Numbered from the stretch's first letter, positions 1 through 7,172 are shown. The stretch is DNA of 9,115 bases from Clostridia bacterium (GCA_017397695.1 JAFQIF010000030.1:1-9115); one strand, 5' to 3'. The notes: a model not told the origin generated them from the letters alone. Numbers and translations: made by a program.

Positions 1-1304
1 GCCATGATAGCCCATGTAATGGGTTCTGTGCTGCAAGTGCCCAGAAAACCAAACGTTGGAATCATCCATACCGCCGCCAGAATCTTCATGGAAAGCTCGA
101 TGCAGCTTGCCAGAATGGGGACCTTGTTTTCGCCCATAGCCTGCATGGAGGTACGCAGGCAGAAAACGAGGCCGAGCGCAGGGAAGAAGACGGTATGAAG
201 GCGAATGCTGAGAACGGCATTGCGGATGATCTCGGGATCAGAAGAGCCGGTTACGAACTGAACGAGCGACGATCCAAGGAAGAAAAGCATGATGAAAGTG
301 CCCAGAGCCAAGCTGAGCTCAAGCAGGCAGACTTTTCGAATGGCGTGGCGGATTCGCTCTTTCTTGCCAGCGCCCCAGTTCTGCCCGACGAACGTTGAGC
401 AGGCAGTAGAGATTGAACCGAGCGGCTGCATGAACACGCTGACGATTCTGCGTCCGGCTGCATGCGCTGCGATGAATACTTCGCCTAAGACGTTGTTTGA
501 GCGCTGGTAAATCACGGAACCGGCATCAATGACGGTGATCATCATGGCCATAGAGAAGCCTGTGATCAGCAGTTCACGCAGCAGTTTGCCGGGAACGCGA
601 AAGTCTTCGCGAGACGGCAGATACTTCCTGTATTTTGAAAGCATGTATGCTGCGCACAGCAGAGCGGAGATCAACTGCGCGATGACGGTGGCGATGGCTG
701 CGCCGGCAACGCCCATACCGGCGACGGCAACAAGCAGAATATCAAGAACAATGTTCAGCACGCTGGAAATGATGAGGAAGTAGAGCGGAGAACGGCTGTT
801 GCCCATGGCGCGCAGGATGCCAGCAAGCATGTTATAGCCGATGGTTGCCGCCATGCCTGCGTAGATGATGGCGATGTACTGATAGGCATCCTGAAAGATT
901 GCTGCCGGTGTATTCATGAAGGTGAGCAGAGGCTGGAGGAAGACGAGCGAAAGCACGGTGAGAATCGCCGTCATACCTGCATCCAGCATCATCATGCCGG
1001 CAATAGCCTGCCGCATCGAACGCAGATCGTGCGCACCAAAACGGTGAGTGACCACAATGGCATATCCGTTGTTGAGGCCCCAGGCAAAGTTGATGATCAG
1101 CTGATAAAGCGTAGTAGTCGCGCCGATCGCTGCGATGGCCTGATCGCCCAGCGTATGCCCGACGACCATGGTATCCACCATGCTGTAAACCTGCTGAAAG
1201 ATATTGCCAATCAAAAGGGGAATTGAAAAGGCGAGGATGAGCTTAATCGGGTTTCCCGTGGTCATGTCCTGTACGCGAGCCTTTTCATGATCTGAATGCT
1301 TCAT
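1..1304 (-). CDS. MATE-family multidrug/cation efflux transporter, C-terminus cut by window edge
   Basis: An open frame read from 1304 to the left edge gives 434 residues without a stop; MATE proteins usually have about 450, so only a short C-terminal tail is missing. The protein is very hydrophobic, and its two similar halves fit the 12-helix MATE fold. Recognisable family segments are the first-helix NIFQQVYSMVDTMVVG stretch (residues 34-49), LRAMGNSRSP (164-173), GQNWGAGKKERIRHA (307-321) and MQAMGENKVP (387-396), the last being the second-half counterpart of LRAMGNSRSP. Such pumps export drugs or other organic cations using Na+ or H+ gradients in the cytoplasmic membrane; the substrate cannot be told here. 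The ATG at 1304-1302 is chosen because AAGAGG (1317-1312) lies 7 nt upstream. The stem-loop at 1341-1382 separates it from the hydrogenase, so it may be transcribed separately, though I see no convincing promoter. Confidence 0.93.
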   Translation of the reverse strand, partial: MKHSDHEKARVQDMTTGNPIKLILAFSIPLLIGNIFQQVYSMVDTMVVGHTLGDQAIAAIGATTTLYQLIINFAWGLNNGYAIVVTHRFGAHDLRSMRQAIAGMMMLDAGMTAILTVLSLVFLQPLLTFMNTPAAIFQDAYQYIAIIYAGMAATIGYNMLAGILRAMGNSRSPLYFLIISSVLNIVLDILLVAVAGMGVAGAAIATVIAQLISALLCAAYMLSKYRKYLPSREDFRVPGKLLRELLITGFSMAMMITVIDAGSVIYQRSNNVLGEVFIAAHAAGRRIVSVFMQPLGSISTACSTFVGQNWGAGKKERIRHAIRKVCLLELSLALGTFIMLFFLGSSLVQFVTGSSDPEIIRNAVLSIRLHTVFFPALGLVFCLRTSMQAMGENKVPILASCIELSMKILAAVWMIPTFGFLGTCSTEPITWAIM

Positions 1305-1340
1305 GATGTATCCTCTTGCAAGATTTCGTATGATTGAAGA

Positions 1341-1382
1341 TGAGCCAGAAACCAGTCGCTGTGAACGTTGGTTTCTGGCTCA
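1341..1382 (-). terminator. Stem-loop after the hydrogenase gene, probable transcription terminator
   Basis: A perfect 14-bp inverted repeat (TGAGCCAGAAACCA at 1341-1354, TGGTTTCTGGCTCA at 1369-1382) encloses a 14-nt loop, 36 nt beyond the hydrogenase stop. The minus-strand sequence after the stem (ATCTTCAATC) is only modestly T-rich, so this is not a textbook intrinsic terminator. It could instead stabilise the 3' end of the operon mRNA or allow read-through into the MATE gene. Confidence 0.6.
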
Positions 1383-1418
1383 GTAAGTATTCTCCGATTG
1401 ATGAGCAGTTCCTGCTGA

Positions 1419-2840
1419 TTACTTCAGGATGGACACGGCGTCAGTGATCGTTTTTTCGAGCGCTTCGCGGCCGTACTTGTCGACCTCAGCCTTGTCCTTT
1501 GCTTCATGGGTGATGCAGCCGGCACCGCCGATGCAGCCGCCGACACAGGCCATGCCTTCGATGAAGTTTTCCTTGAGCACGTTCTTGCTCTTCTTCAGCA
1601 GCGCCATACGGCATTCTTCAATGCCGCTGCAAACTGCGGACTTGACGCTGAAATCGAGGCCCAGTTCCTTGACAGCCTGCGTAACGGCGTCGGACAGACC
1701 GCCGCTGCGGGCAAAGATTCTGCCAAAGTAGGAAGCGTTGTCCAGCACGTCCTCTCCCAGTGCAGTCATGTCGATCTCGCGGCTGTCGATGAGTGCCTGA
1801 AGCTCTTCAAAAGTCAGCACGCAGTCCACGTAGGGCTTCACAGATTCGAGATGTGCTTCGGCCTTCTTCGCGGTGCACGGACCGATGAAAACGACCTTGG
1901 AGCCCGGCGTCGTTTCCTTGATGTACTTGGCCAGCATGGCCATCGGGGAAGGATTGTGGGAGATGTAGGGGACAAGGGCAGGGAACTGCGTCTTGATGTA
2001 CTTCACAAAGCCGGGGCAGCAGGAGCTGGTCAGGAAGCCCTTTTCCGCCAGTTCGCGCGTTTCTTCAAGCGCAACCATATCAGCGCCGAGAGCAGCTTCG
2101 ATCACAGCGTGGAAACCGAGCTTCTTCAACGCGGAAATGACCTGACCGAGCTTTACAGAAGTAAACTGACTGGAAATGGAAGGGGCAACCAGAGCGTAGA
2201 CCTTGTACTTGCTGTTGTGTTCGCTCCTCATGAGCAGATCGATCGCGTTGAGGATATACGACTTATCCATGATCGCGCCGAACGGGCATTGGTACACGCA
2301 GGCACCGCACTGAATGCATTTCTCGTTGTCAATCGCCGCTGCGCCTTCTTCGGTGATGGAGATGGCCTTCGGCTTGCAGGCGACCTGGCAGGGACGCTTG
2401 CGGTTCACGATGGCGGAATACTGGCAGGCCTTGGCGCACTGACCGCATTCCACGCACTTGCTCTTATCGATGTGCGCTTCGTGGTTGTGATCGAAGTAGA
2501 TTGCGCCGCGAGGGCAGGCGTTCTTGCAGCGATGAGCAAGGCAGCCGCGGCAGGAACTGGTCACTTCGTATCCTGCAGCCGGGCACTCGTCACAGGCGAT
2601 GTCGATGACTTCAATCTCGTTGGGATTGCTCGGATCGCCGCCCATGGCGATGTTGACGCGCTCGGCAAGGATGGCGCGCTCTTTGTATACGCAGCAGCGC
2701 ATCGTCGGTTCCTTGCCTGGAACGATCATCTTGGGAATCTTGACCACGTTCTCCAGCAGCTTGTCTTCCCATGCGAGGCGGGCGACTTCACGAAGTACCC
2801 TGTATTTGAGGTACTGTACTTTGGTATCAAACTTAAGCAT
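1419..2840 (-). CDS. [FeFe] hydrogenase, short monomeric group B type, with N-terminal ferredoxin-like Fe-S domains
   Basis: This 473-residue cytoplasmic protein interconverts protons plus electrons and H2. The H-cluster motifs are all present: L1 as TSSCCPG (271-277; C275 the expected cluster ligand, C274 the proton-relay cysteine), L2 as GPCTAKKAEA (320-329; C322 ligand), and L3 as EGMACVGGCIGGAG (428-441; C432 and C436 ligands). PCTAKKAE in place of the group A MPCxxKxxE points to group B. The N-terminal 190 residues carry many cysteines: C49/C50, C83/C86, C97/C100/C105/C109, C129/C132/C135/C139, C151/C155 and C175/C178/C181/C185. At least two of these sets (129-139 and 175-185) are classic CxxCxxCxxxC 4Fe-4S sites. 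The start at 2840 follows AAAGGAG (2855-2849) by 8 nt. It is the last gene of the adhE group, 44 nt after the first ferredoxin. Activity requires HydE/F/G maturases, not seen here. Group B enzymes are poorly characterised; whether it evolves or oxidises H2 in vivo is open. Confidence 0.95.
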   Translation of the reverse strand: MLKFDTKVQYLKYRVLREVARLAWEDKLLENVVKIPKMIVPGKEPTMRCCVYKERAILAERVNIAMGGDPSNPNEIEVIDIACDECPAAGYEVTSSCRGCLAHRCKNACPRGAIYFDHNHEAHIDKSKCVECGQCAKACQYSAIVNRKRPCQVACKPKAISITEEGAAAIDNEKCIQCGACVYQCPFGAIMDKSYILNAIDLLMRSEHNSKYKVYALVAPSISSQFTSVKLGQVISALKKLGFHAVIEAALGADMVALEETRELAEKGFLTSSCCPGFVKYIKTQFPALVPYISHNPSPMAMLAKYIKETTPGSKVVFIGPCTAKKAEAHLESVKPYVDCVLTFEELQALIDSREIDMTALGEDVLDNASYFGRIFARSGGLSDAVTQAVKELGLDFSVKSAVCSGIEECRMALLKKSKNVLKENFIEGMACVGGCIGGAGCITHEAKDKAEVDKYGREALEKTITDAVSILK

Positions 2841-2884
2841 GAGGCATTCTCCTTTGGATCAGCCGCCCTTGATCAGCTTCAGGA

Positions 2885-3208
2885 TCACGATGCTCTGGAG
2901 GCGCAGCTGTATGACGAGGGGGAAAGGGGGACATATGCGATTGGCGAAGCGACTGTATTGGGATGCAGGACGTCCAGAACATGTGCCTTGAAGAATTCAC
3001 TGAAATTCACGGTCGTAATACCGGTATAGATTTCATCGTCCACCTGAACGGTAACGCCGATGGGATTGCATTTTCCAAGGCAGAAGCTTCCGGTGAGCGT
3101 AACTTCATTTTCAAGATGGTACTTTTCTACGGCTTCCTGCATGCGCCGTACGATCTCTGGCGAACCTTTGAGATGGCAGGAACTGCCTACACAGATCTGG
3201 ATAATCAT
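2885..3208 (-). CDS. Thioredoxin-like [2Fe-2S] ferredoxin (NuoE-like), with a C-terminal extension
   Basis: A 107-residue protein whose first 81 residues match the thioredoxin-like ferredoxin fold also found in the NuoE/HydC subunits of complex I and multimeric hydrogenases. The four expected [2Fe-2S] ligands are C6 and C11 in CVGSSC and C43 and C47 in CLGKC. It probably passes electrons to or from the hydrogenase 44 nt downstream. The ATG at 3208-3206 lies 4 nt after the upstream ferredoxin's stop and starts the conserved MIIQICVGSSC. No good Shine-Dalgarno is visible, so translational coupling is likely; an upstream ATG at 3286 would add 26 residues unlike the family and is rejected. Residues 82-107 are Ser/Pro/Ala-rich and have no counterpart in the 82-residue paralogue, which ends at the equivalent of residue 81. 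The tail may be real or may reflect a frame change near the GGGGGAAAGGGGG tract at 2918-2930. Confidence 0.9.
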   Translation of the reverse strand: MIIQICVGSSCHLKGSPEIVRRMQEAVEKYHLENEVTLTGSFCLGKCNPIGVTVQVDDEIYTGITTVNFSEFFKAHVLDVLHPNTVASPIAYVPLSPSSYSCASRAS

Positions 3209-3212
3209 AGGC

Positions 3213-3461
3213 TTACAGCTTCGCCAGAACGTTCTCCCGGAAGAACGCGCCGACGGTGTCCGGGGTGACGGAGAAGAACTTGTCATCCACCATCACGCAC
3301 ACGCCCTTCTGGCACTCGCCCAGGCAGAACGTGCCGCCCAGCTCCACGCTGTCGCCGAGGCTATGCTCGGCGATCAGGCGCTGGAGTTCTTCGACAACCT
3401 GGCGGGAGCCCTTGATGTGGCAGGAGCTTCCGATACAAACGGTAATCTTCATGATCTTCAT
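3213..3461 (-). CDS. Thioredoxin-like [2Fe-2S] ferredoxin (NuoE-like), second copy
   Basis: An 82-residue small cytoplasmic electron-transfer protein of the thioredoxin-like ferredoxin family. Cluster ligands are C9 and C14 in CIGSSC and C46 and C50 in CLGEC; C55 is an extra cysteine absent from the paralogue. It is clearly homologous to the ferredoxin immediately downstream (shared GSSCHxKGS, FCLGxC and VDD elements), so the pair arose by tandem duplication and has diverged. The start at 3461 is preferred over an in-frame ATG at 3452 because AAGGAG (3475-3470) lies 8 nt ahead of the first and 17 nt ahead of the second. That RBS overlaps the stop codon of the phosphotransferase upstream, which favours co-translation. 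Stand-alone copies like this usually serve a hydrogenase or other oxidoreductase as a partner. No NuoF-like flavoprotein is nearby, so the donor is unknown. Confidence 0.92.
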   Translation of the reverse strand: MKIMKITVCIGSSCHIKGSRQVVEELQRLIAEHSLGDSVELGGTFCLGECQKGVCVMVDDKFFSVTPDTVGAFFRENVLAKL

Positions 3462-3473
3462 AAGACTCTCTCC

Positions 3474-4223
3474 TTACTGATAGTCAACGACGTTCACCCA
3501 GGACAGCAGGAATTCGCGTTCCTTGGCATTGCCCTTGACGGACTGGGAGGCGGCAACGATCGGCATCCACTTCTGAACGTAGCGCATGTCGGTGTTGCTC
3601 TTCTTGCAGAAGAGTTCAAGGTAGCGGGCGGCGCTGGTGATGTCGCCGGAGAGCCAGAAGAGCAGATAGGTTCTCGCGGCGTCGGCAGAGGCATTGCCCT
3701 GCGTGGCGTGAGACCAGTCGAGGATGTACGGCGTGCCGTCTTCCGTGATGATGATGTTGGACGGGTTGAAATCGCCGTGGCAAACCTTGTTGTGCTTGGG
3801 CATGCCCTCAAGACGGTGATGTAGATCAAAGCGGGTCGTAGCGTCCAGATCGCTCTGGCTGATCTTGCGAGCCATCTTGTCCTTGAGCTTGTTGAGCAGC
3901 GGGGCAGTGCAGCTATGCATCTTCAGCTGCAGATCGACGAAGAACTCCAGATACTCGTCCATCTTGTCCGGATCCTCAGCCATCAGCTGAGCGAGGGTTT
4001 TGCCCTTGATGTATTCGGAAACAATCGCCCACTTGCCGTCGATGACGGTAACTTCCAGAACACGAGGGATGTTCAGGCCGGTTTCCTCGATTCGCGCCTG
4101 ATTGAGCGCCTCGTTGAGCACGTCGGCCTTGGAATAGTCTGCGGAGAACACCTTGATGCACTTGTCGCCATCGCGGTAGATGGTCTTGGTGTTACGTACA
4201 GCAATTACTCTGTCAAGATTCAT
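3474..4223 (-). CDS. Aminoglycoside/choline-kinase-like (APH-fold) phosphotransferase, substrate unknown
   Basis: This 249-residue protein has the small-molecule kinase (APH) fold. The ATP-binding lobe shows a candidate beta-3 lysine (K24 in CIKVF) and a helix-C glutamate (E38); the hinge is near VSEYIKG (68-74). The catalytic loop is CHGDFNPSN (148-156), where D151 is the expected base and N156 a metal ligand. LDWSHA (168-173) supplies the second metal-binding aspartate, D169. All key residues are present, so it is probably an active ATP- or GTP-dependent phosphotransferase. Its substrate could be a small alcohol, amine, sugar or a protein; the drug-resistance name attached to this family should not be taken as function. 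The start is supported by AAGGAGGA (4238-4231) with a 7-nt spacer. It lies 17 nt after the adhE stop, and its own stop overlaps the next RBS, so it belongs to the redox operon. Its role there is not known to me. Confidence 0.85.
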   Translation of the reverse strand: MNLDRVIAVRNTKTIYRDGDKCIKVFSADYSKADVLNEALNQARIEETGLNIPRVLEVTVIDGKWAIVSEYIKGKTLAQLMAEDPDKMDEYLEFFVDLQLKMHSCTAPLLNKLKDKMARKISQSDLDATTRFDLHHRLEGMPKHNKVCHGDFNPSNIIITEDGTPYILDWSHATQGNASADAARTYLLFWLSGDITSAARYLELFCKKSNTDMRYVQKWMPIVAASQSVKGNAKEREFLLSWVNVVDYQ

Positions 4224-4240
4224 CTGTTAATCCTCCTTCT

Positions 4241-6934
4241 TTACGCCTTGCGGTAGGCGTCCTTCACGCTGTCGGTCTTCACGCCGCCATCGAGCTGAGT
4301 ATCATCCGGCATATCGATTTCCACGAACGTCTTGCCATAGTAGGCATTCAGGTACATCTGCTTGATTTCGCTCATGAGCGGATAGCGCGGGTTAGCGCCG
4401 GTGCACTGATCGTCGAACGCCTGCTCGACCATCTCATCCAGGGAGGCGAGGAACACGTTTTCATCGATGCCGTACTCGGCAATCGTCTTCTTCATACCGA
4501 CCTTGGCCTTGAGCTCATCGATGAGGGCAATCAGGCCTTCCAGCTTTTCTTCGTTGCTTTCGCCCTTGACGCCGAGATGATCGGCGACCTGCGCATAGCG
4601 AGCGAGGGTGTGCGGATGATCGTACTGAGAGAAGGTGCCCATCTTGACCGGAGCTTCAGCAGCGTTGAAGCGCAGAACCTCGTCGATCATCAGCGCGTTG
4701 GCCACGCCGTGCGGCAGGTGATGGAAAGCGCCAAGCTTGTGCGCCATGGAGTGGCAGACGCCCAGGAAAGCATTGGCAAACGCCATACCGGCCATCGTGG
4801 CGGCATTGGCCATCTTCTCGCGGGCTTCAACGTCCGTGCGGCCATTCTCATAAGCGCGCGGCAGGTATTCAAAGACGGTCTTGAGCGCGCCCAGAGCGAG
4901 GGAATCGGTGTAATCCGTCGCCATCACGGAAGCGTAAGCTTCGAGCGCATGGGTCACAGCGTCAACACCGGAAGCAGCGGTCAGGCCCTTGGGGGCAGAC
5001 ATATGGAAGTCGGTGTCGATGATCGCCATGTTCGGCAGGAGCTGGTAATCAGCCAGCGGATACTTGACGCCGCTCTTTTCATCGGTGATGACGGCAAACG
5101 GCGTTACCTCAGAGCCAGTGCCGGCAGAGGTCGGGATCGCGATGAAGTAGGCCTTTTCGCCCATCTTCGGGAAGGTGTAAACGCGCTTGCGGATATCGAT
5201 GAAGCGCATCGCCATATCCATGAAGTCAACTTCCGGATGCTCGTAGAGAACCCACATGATCTTCGCGGCGTCCATCGCAGAGCCGCCGCCCAGCGCGATG
5301 ATCACATCCGGCTTGAAAGCGGACATCTGCTCAGCGCCGGCCTTTGCGCAGGCCAGCGTCGGATCGGGCTCGACGGACCAGAAGCTCGCATGGCTGATGC
5401 CCATCTCGTCGAGCTTATCGGTGATTGGTTTGGTGTAGCCGTTTTCATAGAGGAAGGAGTCGGTGACGATGAATGCCTTCTTCTTGCCCATGACATTCTT
5501 GAGCTCGTCCAGCGCGACGGGGAGGCAGCCCTTCTTGATGTAAACCTTCTCGGGGGTACGGAACCAGAGCATGTTCTCCCTTCTTTCAGCCACAGTCTTG
5601 ATGTTGAGCAGATGCTTGACGCCGACGTTCTCAGACACGGAGTTGCCGCCCCAGGAGCCGCAGCCCAGGGTCAGAGACGGAGCAAGCTTGAAGTTGTACA
5701 GATCGCCGATGCCGCCATGGGAAGACGGGGTGTTCACCAGAACACGGCAGGTCTTCATTCTCGCAGCGAAAGCGGACAGCTTTTCCTGCTGGGTCGTTTC
5801 GTTCAGATAGATGGAAGAGGTATGGCCATAGCCGCCGTCGGCAACGAGCTGAGCAGCTTTGTCGAGCGCATCCTCGAAGGAAGTGGCCTTGTACATGGCC
5901 AGAACGGGGGAGAGCTTCTCGTGCGCAAACTCTTCGGACAGTTCAACGCTGTCAACCTCACCGATGAGGATCTTCGTGCCAGCGGGCACCTGAACACCGG
6001 CGAGCTCAGCAATCTTGGAGGCCTTCTGGCCAACGATCTTGGCGTTCAGACCGCCGTTGATGATGATGGTCTTGCGGACCTTGTTGGTCTCCTCGGGATT
6101 GAGGAAATAGCAGCCGCGGGCAGCAAATTCTTCCTTCACCGCATCGTACACACTTTCCATGACGATCACGGACTGCTCGGAAGCGCAGATCATGCCGTTA
6201 TCAAAGGTCTTGGAATGGATGATGGAGCTGACGGCAAGCAGGATATCCGCGCTGTCATCGATGATGGCCGGGGTATTGCCGGCACCGACGCCGAGGGCGG
6301 GCTTGCCGCTGGAGTAAGCGGCGCGCACCATGCCGGGGCCGCCGGTAGCCAGGATGATATCGGCTTCCTTCATGACGGTGTTGGTCAGCTCAAGGCTCGG
6401 CACGTCGATCCAGTCGATGATGCCTTCCGGAGCGCCGGCTTCCACGGCGGCTTCAAGCACAAGCTTGGCAGCAGCGATCGTGGCATTCTTGGCACGCGGA
6501 TGCGGAGAGATGATGATCGCATTGCGGGTCTTCAGTGCGATGAGGCACTTGAAAATGGCGGTGGAAGTCGGGTTGGTTGTCGGGATGACCGCTGCGACGA
6601 CGCCGATCGGCTCGGCAATCTTCTTGATGCCAAAGGCCTTGTCTTCTTCGACGACACCACAAGTCTTGGTATCCTTATACGCGTTGTAGATGTATTCGGC
6701 GGCGTAGTTGTTCTTGATGACCTTGTCTTCGACGATGCCCATGCCGGTTTCTTCCACAGCCAGCTTTGCCAGCGGAATCCTGGCCTTGTTGGCGGCCAGA
6801 GCAGCAGCGCGGAAGATCTTGTCGACCTGTTCCTGCGTGTAGGTGCTGAAGATGCTCTGTGCCGCTCTCGTGCGGACAATGGCCTGTTCGAGCTTTTCGA
6901 CGCTATCGATGATTTCGTAAACTTTGGTTTCCAT
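4241..6934 (-). CDS. adhE: Bifunctional acetaldehyde-CoA/alcohol dehydrogenase AdhE
   Basis: An 897-residue fusion enzyme that reduces acetyl-CoA to acetaldehyde and then ethanol with two NADH, regenerating NAD+ in fermentation; family members form cytoplasmic spirosome filaments. The N-terminal aldehyde dehydrogenase domain (about 1-445) has the catalytic cysteine C250 in NGMICASEQ and the nucleotide-binding TGGPGMV stretch (198-203 region). The C-terminal iron-dependent alcohol dehydrogenase domain (about 455-870) has GGGSAMDAAK (549-558), PTSAGTGSE (601-609) and the Fe ligands D658, H662, H728 and H742. The spacing of these ligands matches that of the E. coli enzyme. Length is normal (E. 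coli 891). The ATG at 6934 follows AGGAGGT (6945-6939) closely; a longer frame from 6955 would place that RBS inside the coding sequence and is rejected. It is the first gene of the group, preceded by a promoter and a structured leader. No Rex-type operator was recognised upstream. Confidence 0.98.
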   Translation of the reverse strand: METKVYEIIDSVEKLEQAIVRTRAAQSIFSTYTQEQVDKIFRAAALAANKARIPLAKLAVEETGMGIVEDKVIKNNYAAEYIYNAYKDTKTCGVVEEDKAFGIKKIAEPIGVVAAVIPTTNPTSTAIFKCLIALKTRNAIIISPHPRAKNATIAAAKLVLEAAVEAGAPEGIIDWIDVPSLELTNTVMKEADIILATGGPGMVRAAYSSGKPALGVGAGNTPAIIDDSADILLAVSSIIHSKTFDNGMICASEQSVIVMESVYDAVKEEFAARGCYFLNPEETNKVRKTIIINGGLNAKIVGQKASKIAELAGVQVPAGTKILIGEVDSVELSEEFAHEKLSPVLAMYKATSFEDALDKAAQLVADGGYGHTSSIYLNETTQQEKLSAFAARMKTCRVLVNTPSSHGGIGDLYNFKLAPSLTLGCGSWGGNSVSENVGVKHLLNIKTVAERRENMLWFRTPEKVYIKKGCLPVALDELKNVMGKKKAFIVTDSFLYENGYTKPITDKLDEMGISHASFWSVEPDPTLACAKAGAEQMSAFKPDVIIALGGGSAMDAAKIMWVLYEHPEVDFMDMAMRFIDIRKRVYTFPKMGEKAYFIAIPTSAGTGSEVTPFAVITDEKSGVKYPLADYQLLPNMAIIDTDFHMSAPKGLTAASGVDAVTHALEAYASVMATDYTDSLALGALKTVFEYLPRAYENGRTDVEAREKMANAATMAGMAFANAFLGVCHSMAHKLGAFHHLPHGVANALMIDEVLRFNAAEAPVKMGTFSQYDHPHTLARYAQVADHLGVKGESNEEKLEGLIALIDELKAKVGMKKTIAEYGIDENVFLASLDEMVEQAFDDQCTGANPRYPLMSEIKQMYLNAYYGKTFVEIDMPDDTQLDGGVKTDSVKDAYRKA

Positions 6935-6938
6935 AGCG

Positions 6939-6945
6939 ACCTCCT
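6939..6945 (-). promoter_or_regulatory. Ribosome binding site that fixes the adhE start
   Basis: AGGAGGT on the minus strand ends 4 nt before the ATG at 6934-6932 and lies inside the alternative frame opening at 6955. It therefore selects METKVYEII as the N-terminus. Confidence 0.85.
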
Positions 6946-6966
6946 GAAAAGTCATTTTTATCTGTA

Positions 6967-6987
6967 AACGCTCTTTTTGAGAGCGTT
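6967..6987 (-). other. 8-bp hairpin in the adhE 5' leader
   Basis: A perfect inverted repeat AACGCTCT/AGAGCGTT encloses a 5-nt loop (CAAAA on the minus strand). Its 3' arm ends 21 nt before the adhE RBS. No T-run follows (TTTACAGATAAAAA), so it is a poor terminator. It may act in mRNA processing or stability, or as the expression platform of the RNA just upstream. Confidence 0.6.
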
Positions 6988-6995
6988 ATAGGCGC

Positions 6996-7106
6996 AAAAA
7001 ATACACCACCGGGTACTCGGCTCAGTTTTATCCCTGAGGGACGAAGCTCAAGGAAGGTTCGAGTTTGTCTGCCGGAGCGGCAGTCGGTGAGTTCGATGGT
7101 GTATCC
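6996..7106 (-). ncRNA. Candidate structured leader RNA ahead of adhE (riboswitch- or attenuator-like), class unknown
   Basis: The minus-strand transcript predicted to start near 7106 begins GGATACACCA. Its ATACACCA (7104-7097) pairs perfectly with TGGTGTAT (7008-7001), which runs straight into six T residues (7001-6996). A second helix ACTC (7092-7089)/GAGT (7018-7015) lies inside. Then come up to three arms: CTGCCG-CTC-CGGCAG (7083-7069, 6 bp with a 3-nt loop), a weaker bulged CTCGAA/TTGAG arm, and CTCAG/CTGAG (7038-7021) with the loop GGATAAAA. CACCG (7089-7085) can also pair with CGGTG (7010-7006) in the closing helix, giving a possible switch between two folds. The agreement of promoter, helix start and T-run supports the minus orientation. 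I could not match it to any riboswitch consensus I know. Confidence 0.5.
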
Positions 7107-7112
7107 TTTGCT

Positions 7113-7140
7113 TAAATAAGAAGGGGAATATCTATATCAA
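7113..7140 (-). promoter_or_regulatory. Candidate sigma-A promoter for the adhE operon
   Basis: TTGATA (7140-7135) and TATTTA (7118-7113) are separated by 16 nt. The -35 matches consensus well, the -10 only partly. The expected start, at about 7106, coincides with the first bases of the paired leader RNA, which strengthens the assignment. Confidence 0.42.
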
Positions 7141-7172
7141 GGCACTAGGCCGGATACAGCGAAAGGGGAAGG

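Noticed and set aside
1506..3029. Long plus-strand open frame (507 codons) opposite the hydrogenase and distal ferredoxin
   Set aside because: It is the antisense of genes with unambiguous family motifs. G+C-rich third positions remove stops from the opposite strand, and no RBS or protein-like motif supports it.
4577..6967. Long plus-strand open frame (796 codons) opposite adhE
   Set aside because: It is antisense to a full-length AdhE with all catalytic residues, its composition is that of a reversed coding strand, and it lacks an RBS.
6996..7106. Assignment of the leader RNA to a known class (T-box, SAM, TPP, c-di-GMP, ZTP, THF, guanidine)
   Set aside because: None of the conserved core strings I know for these classes occurs on either strand. 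The GGTGGT near 7009 superficially recalls a T-box but lacks the ACCGCG context.
7113..7140. Possible Rex operator near the adhE promoter
   Set aside because: Rex sites resemble TTGTGA/TTAA-type palindromes ending in TCACAA. No such palindrome is visible around the promoter or leader.
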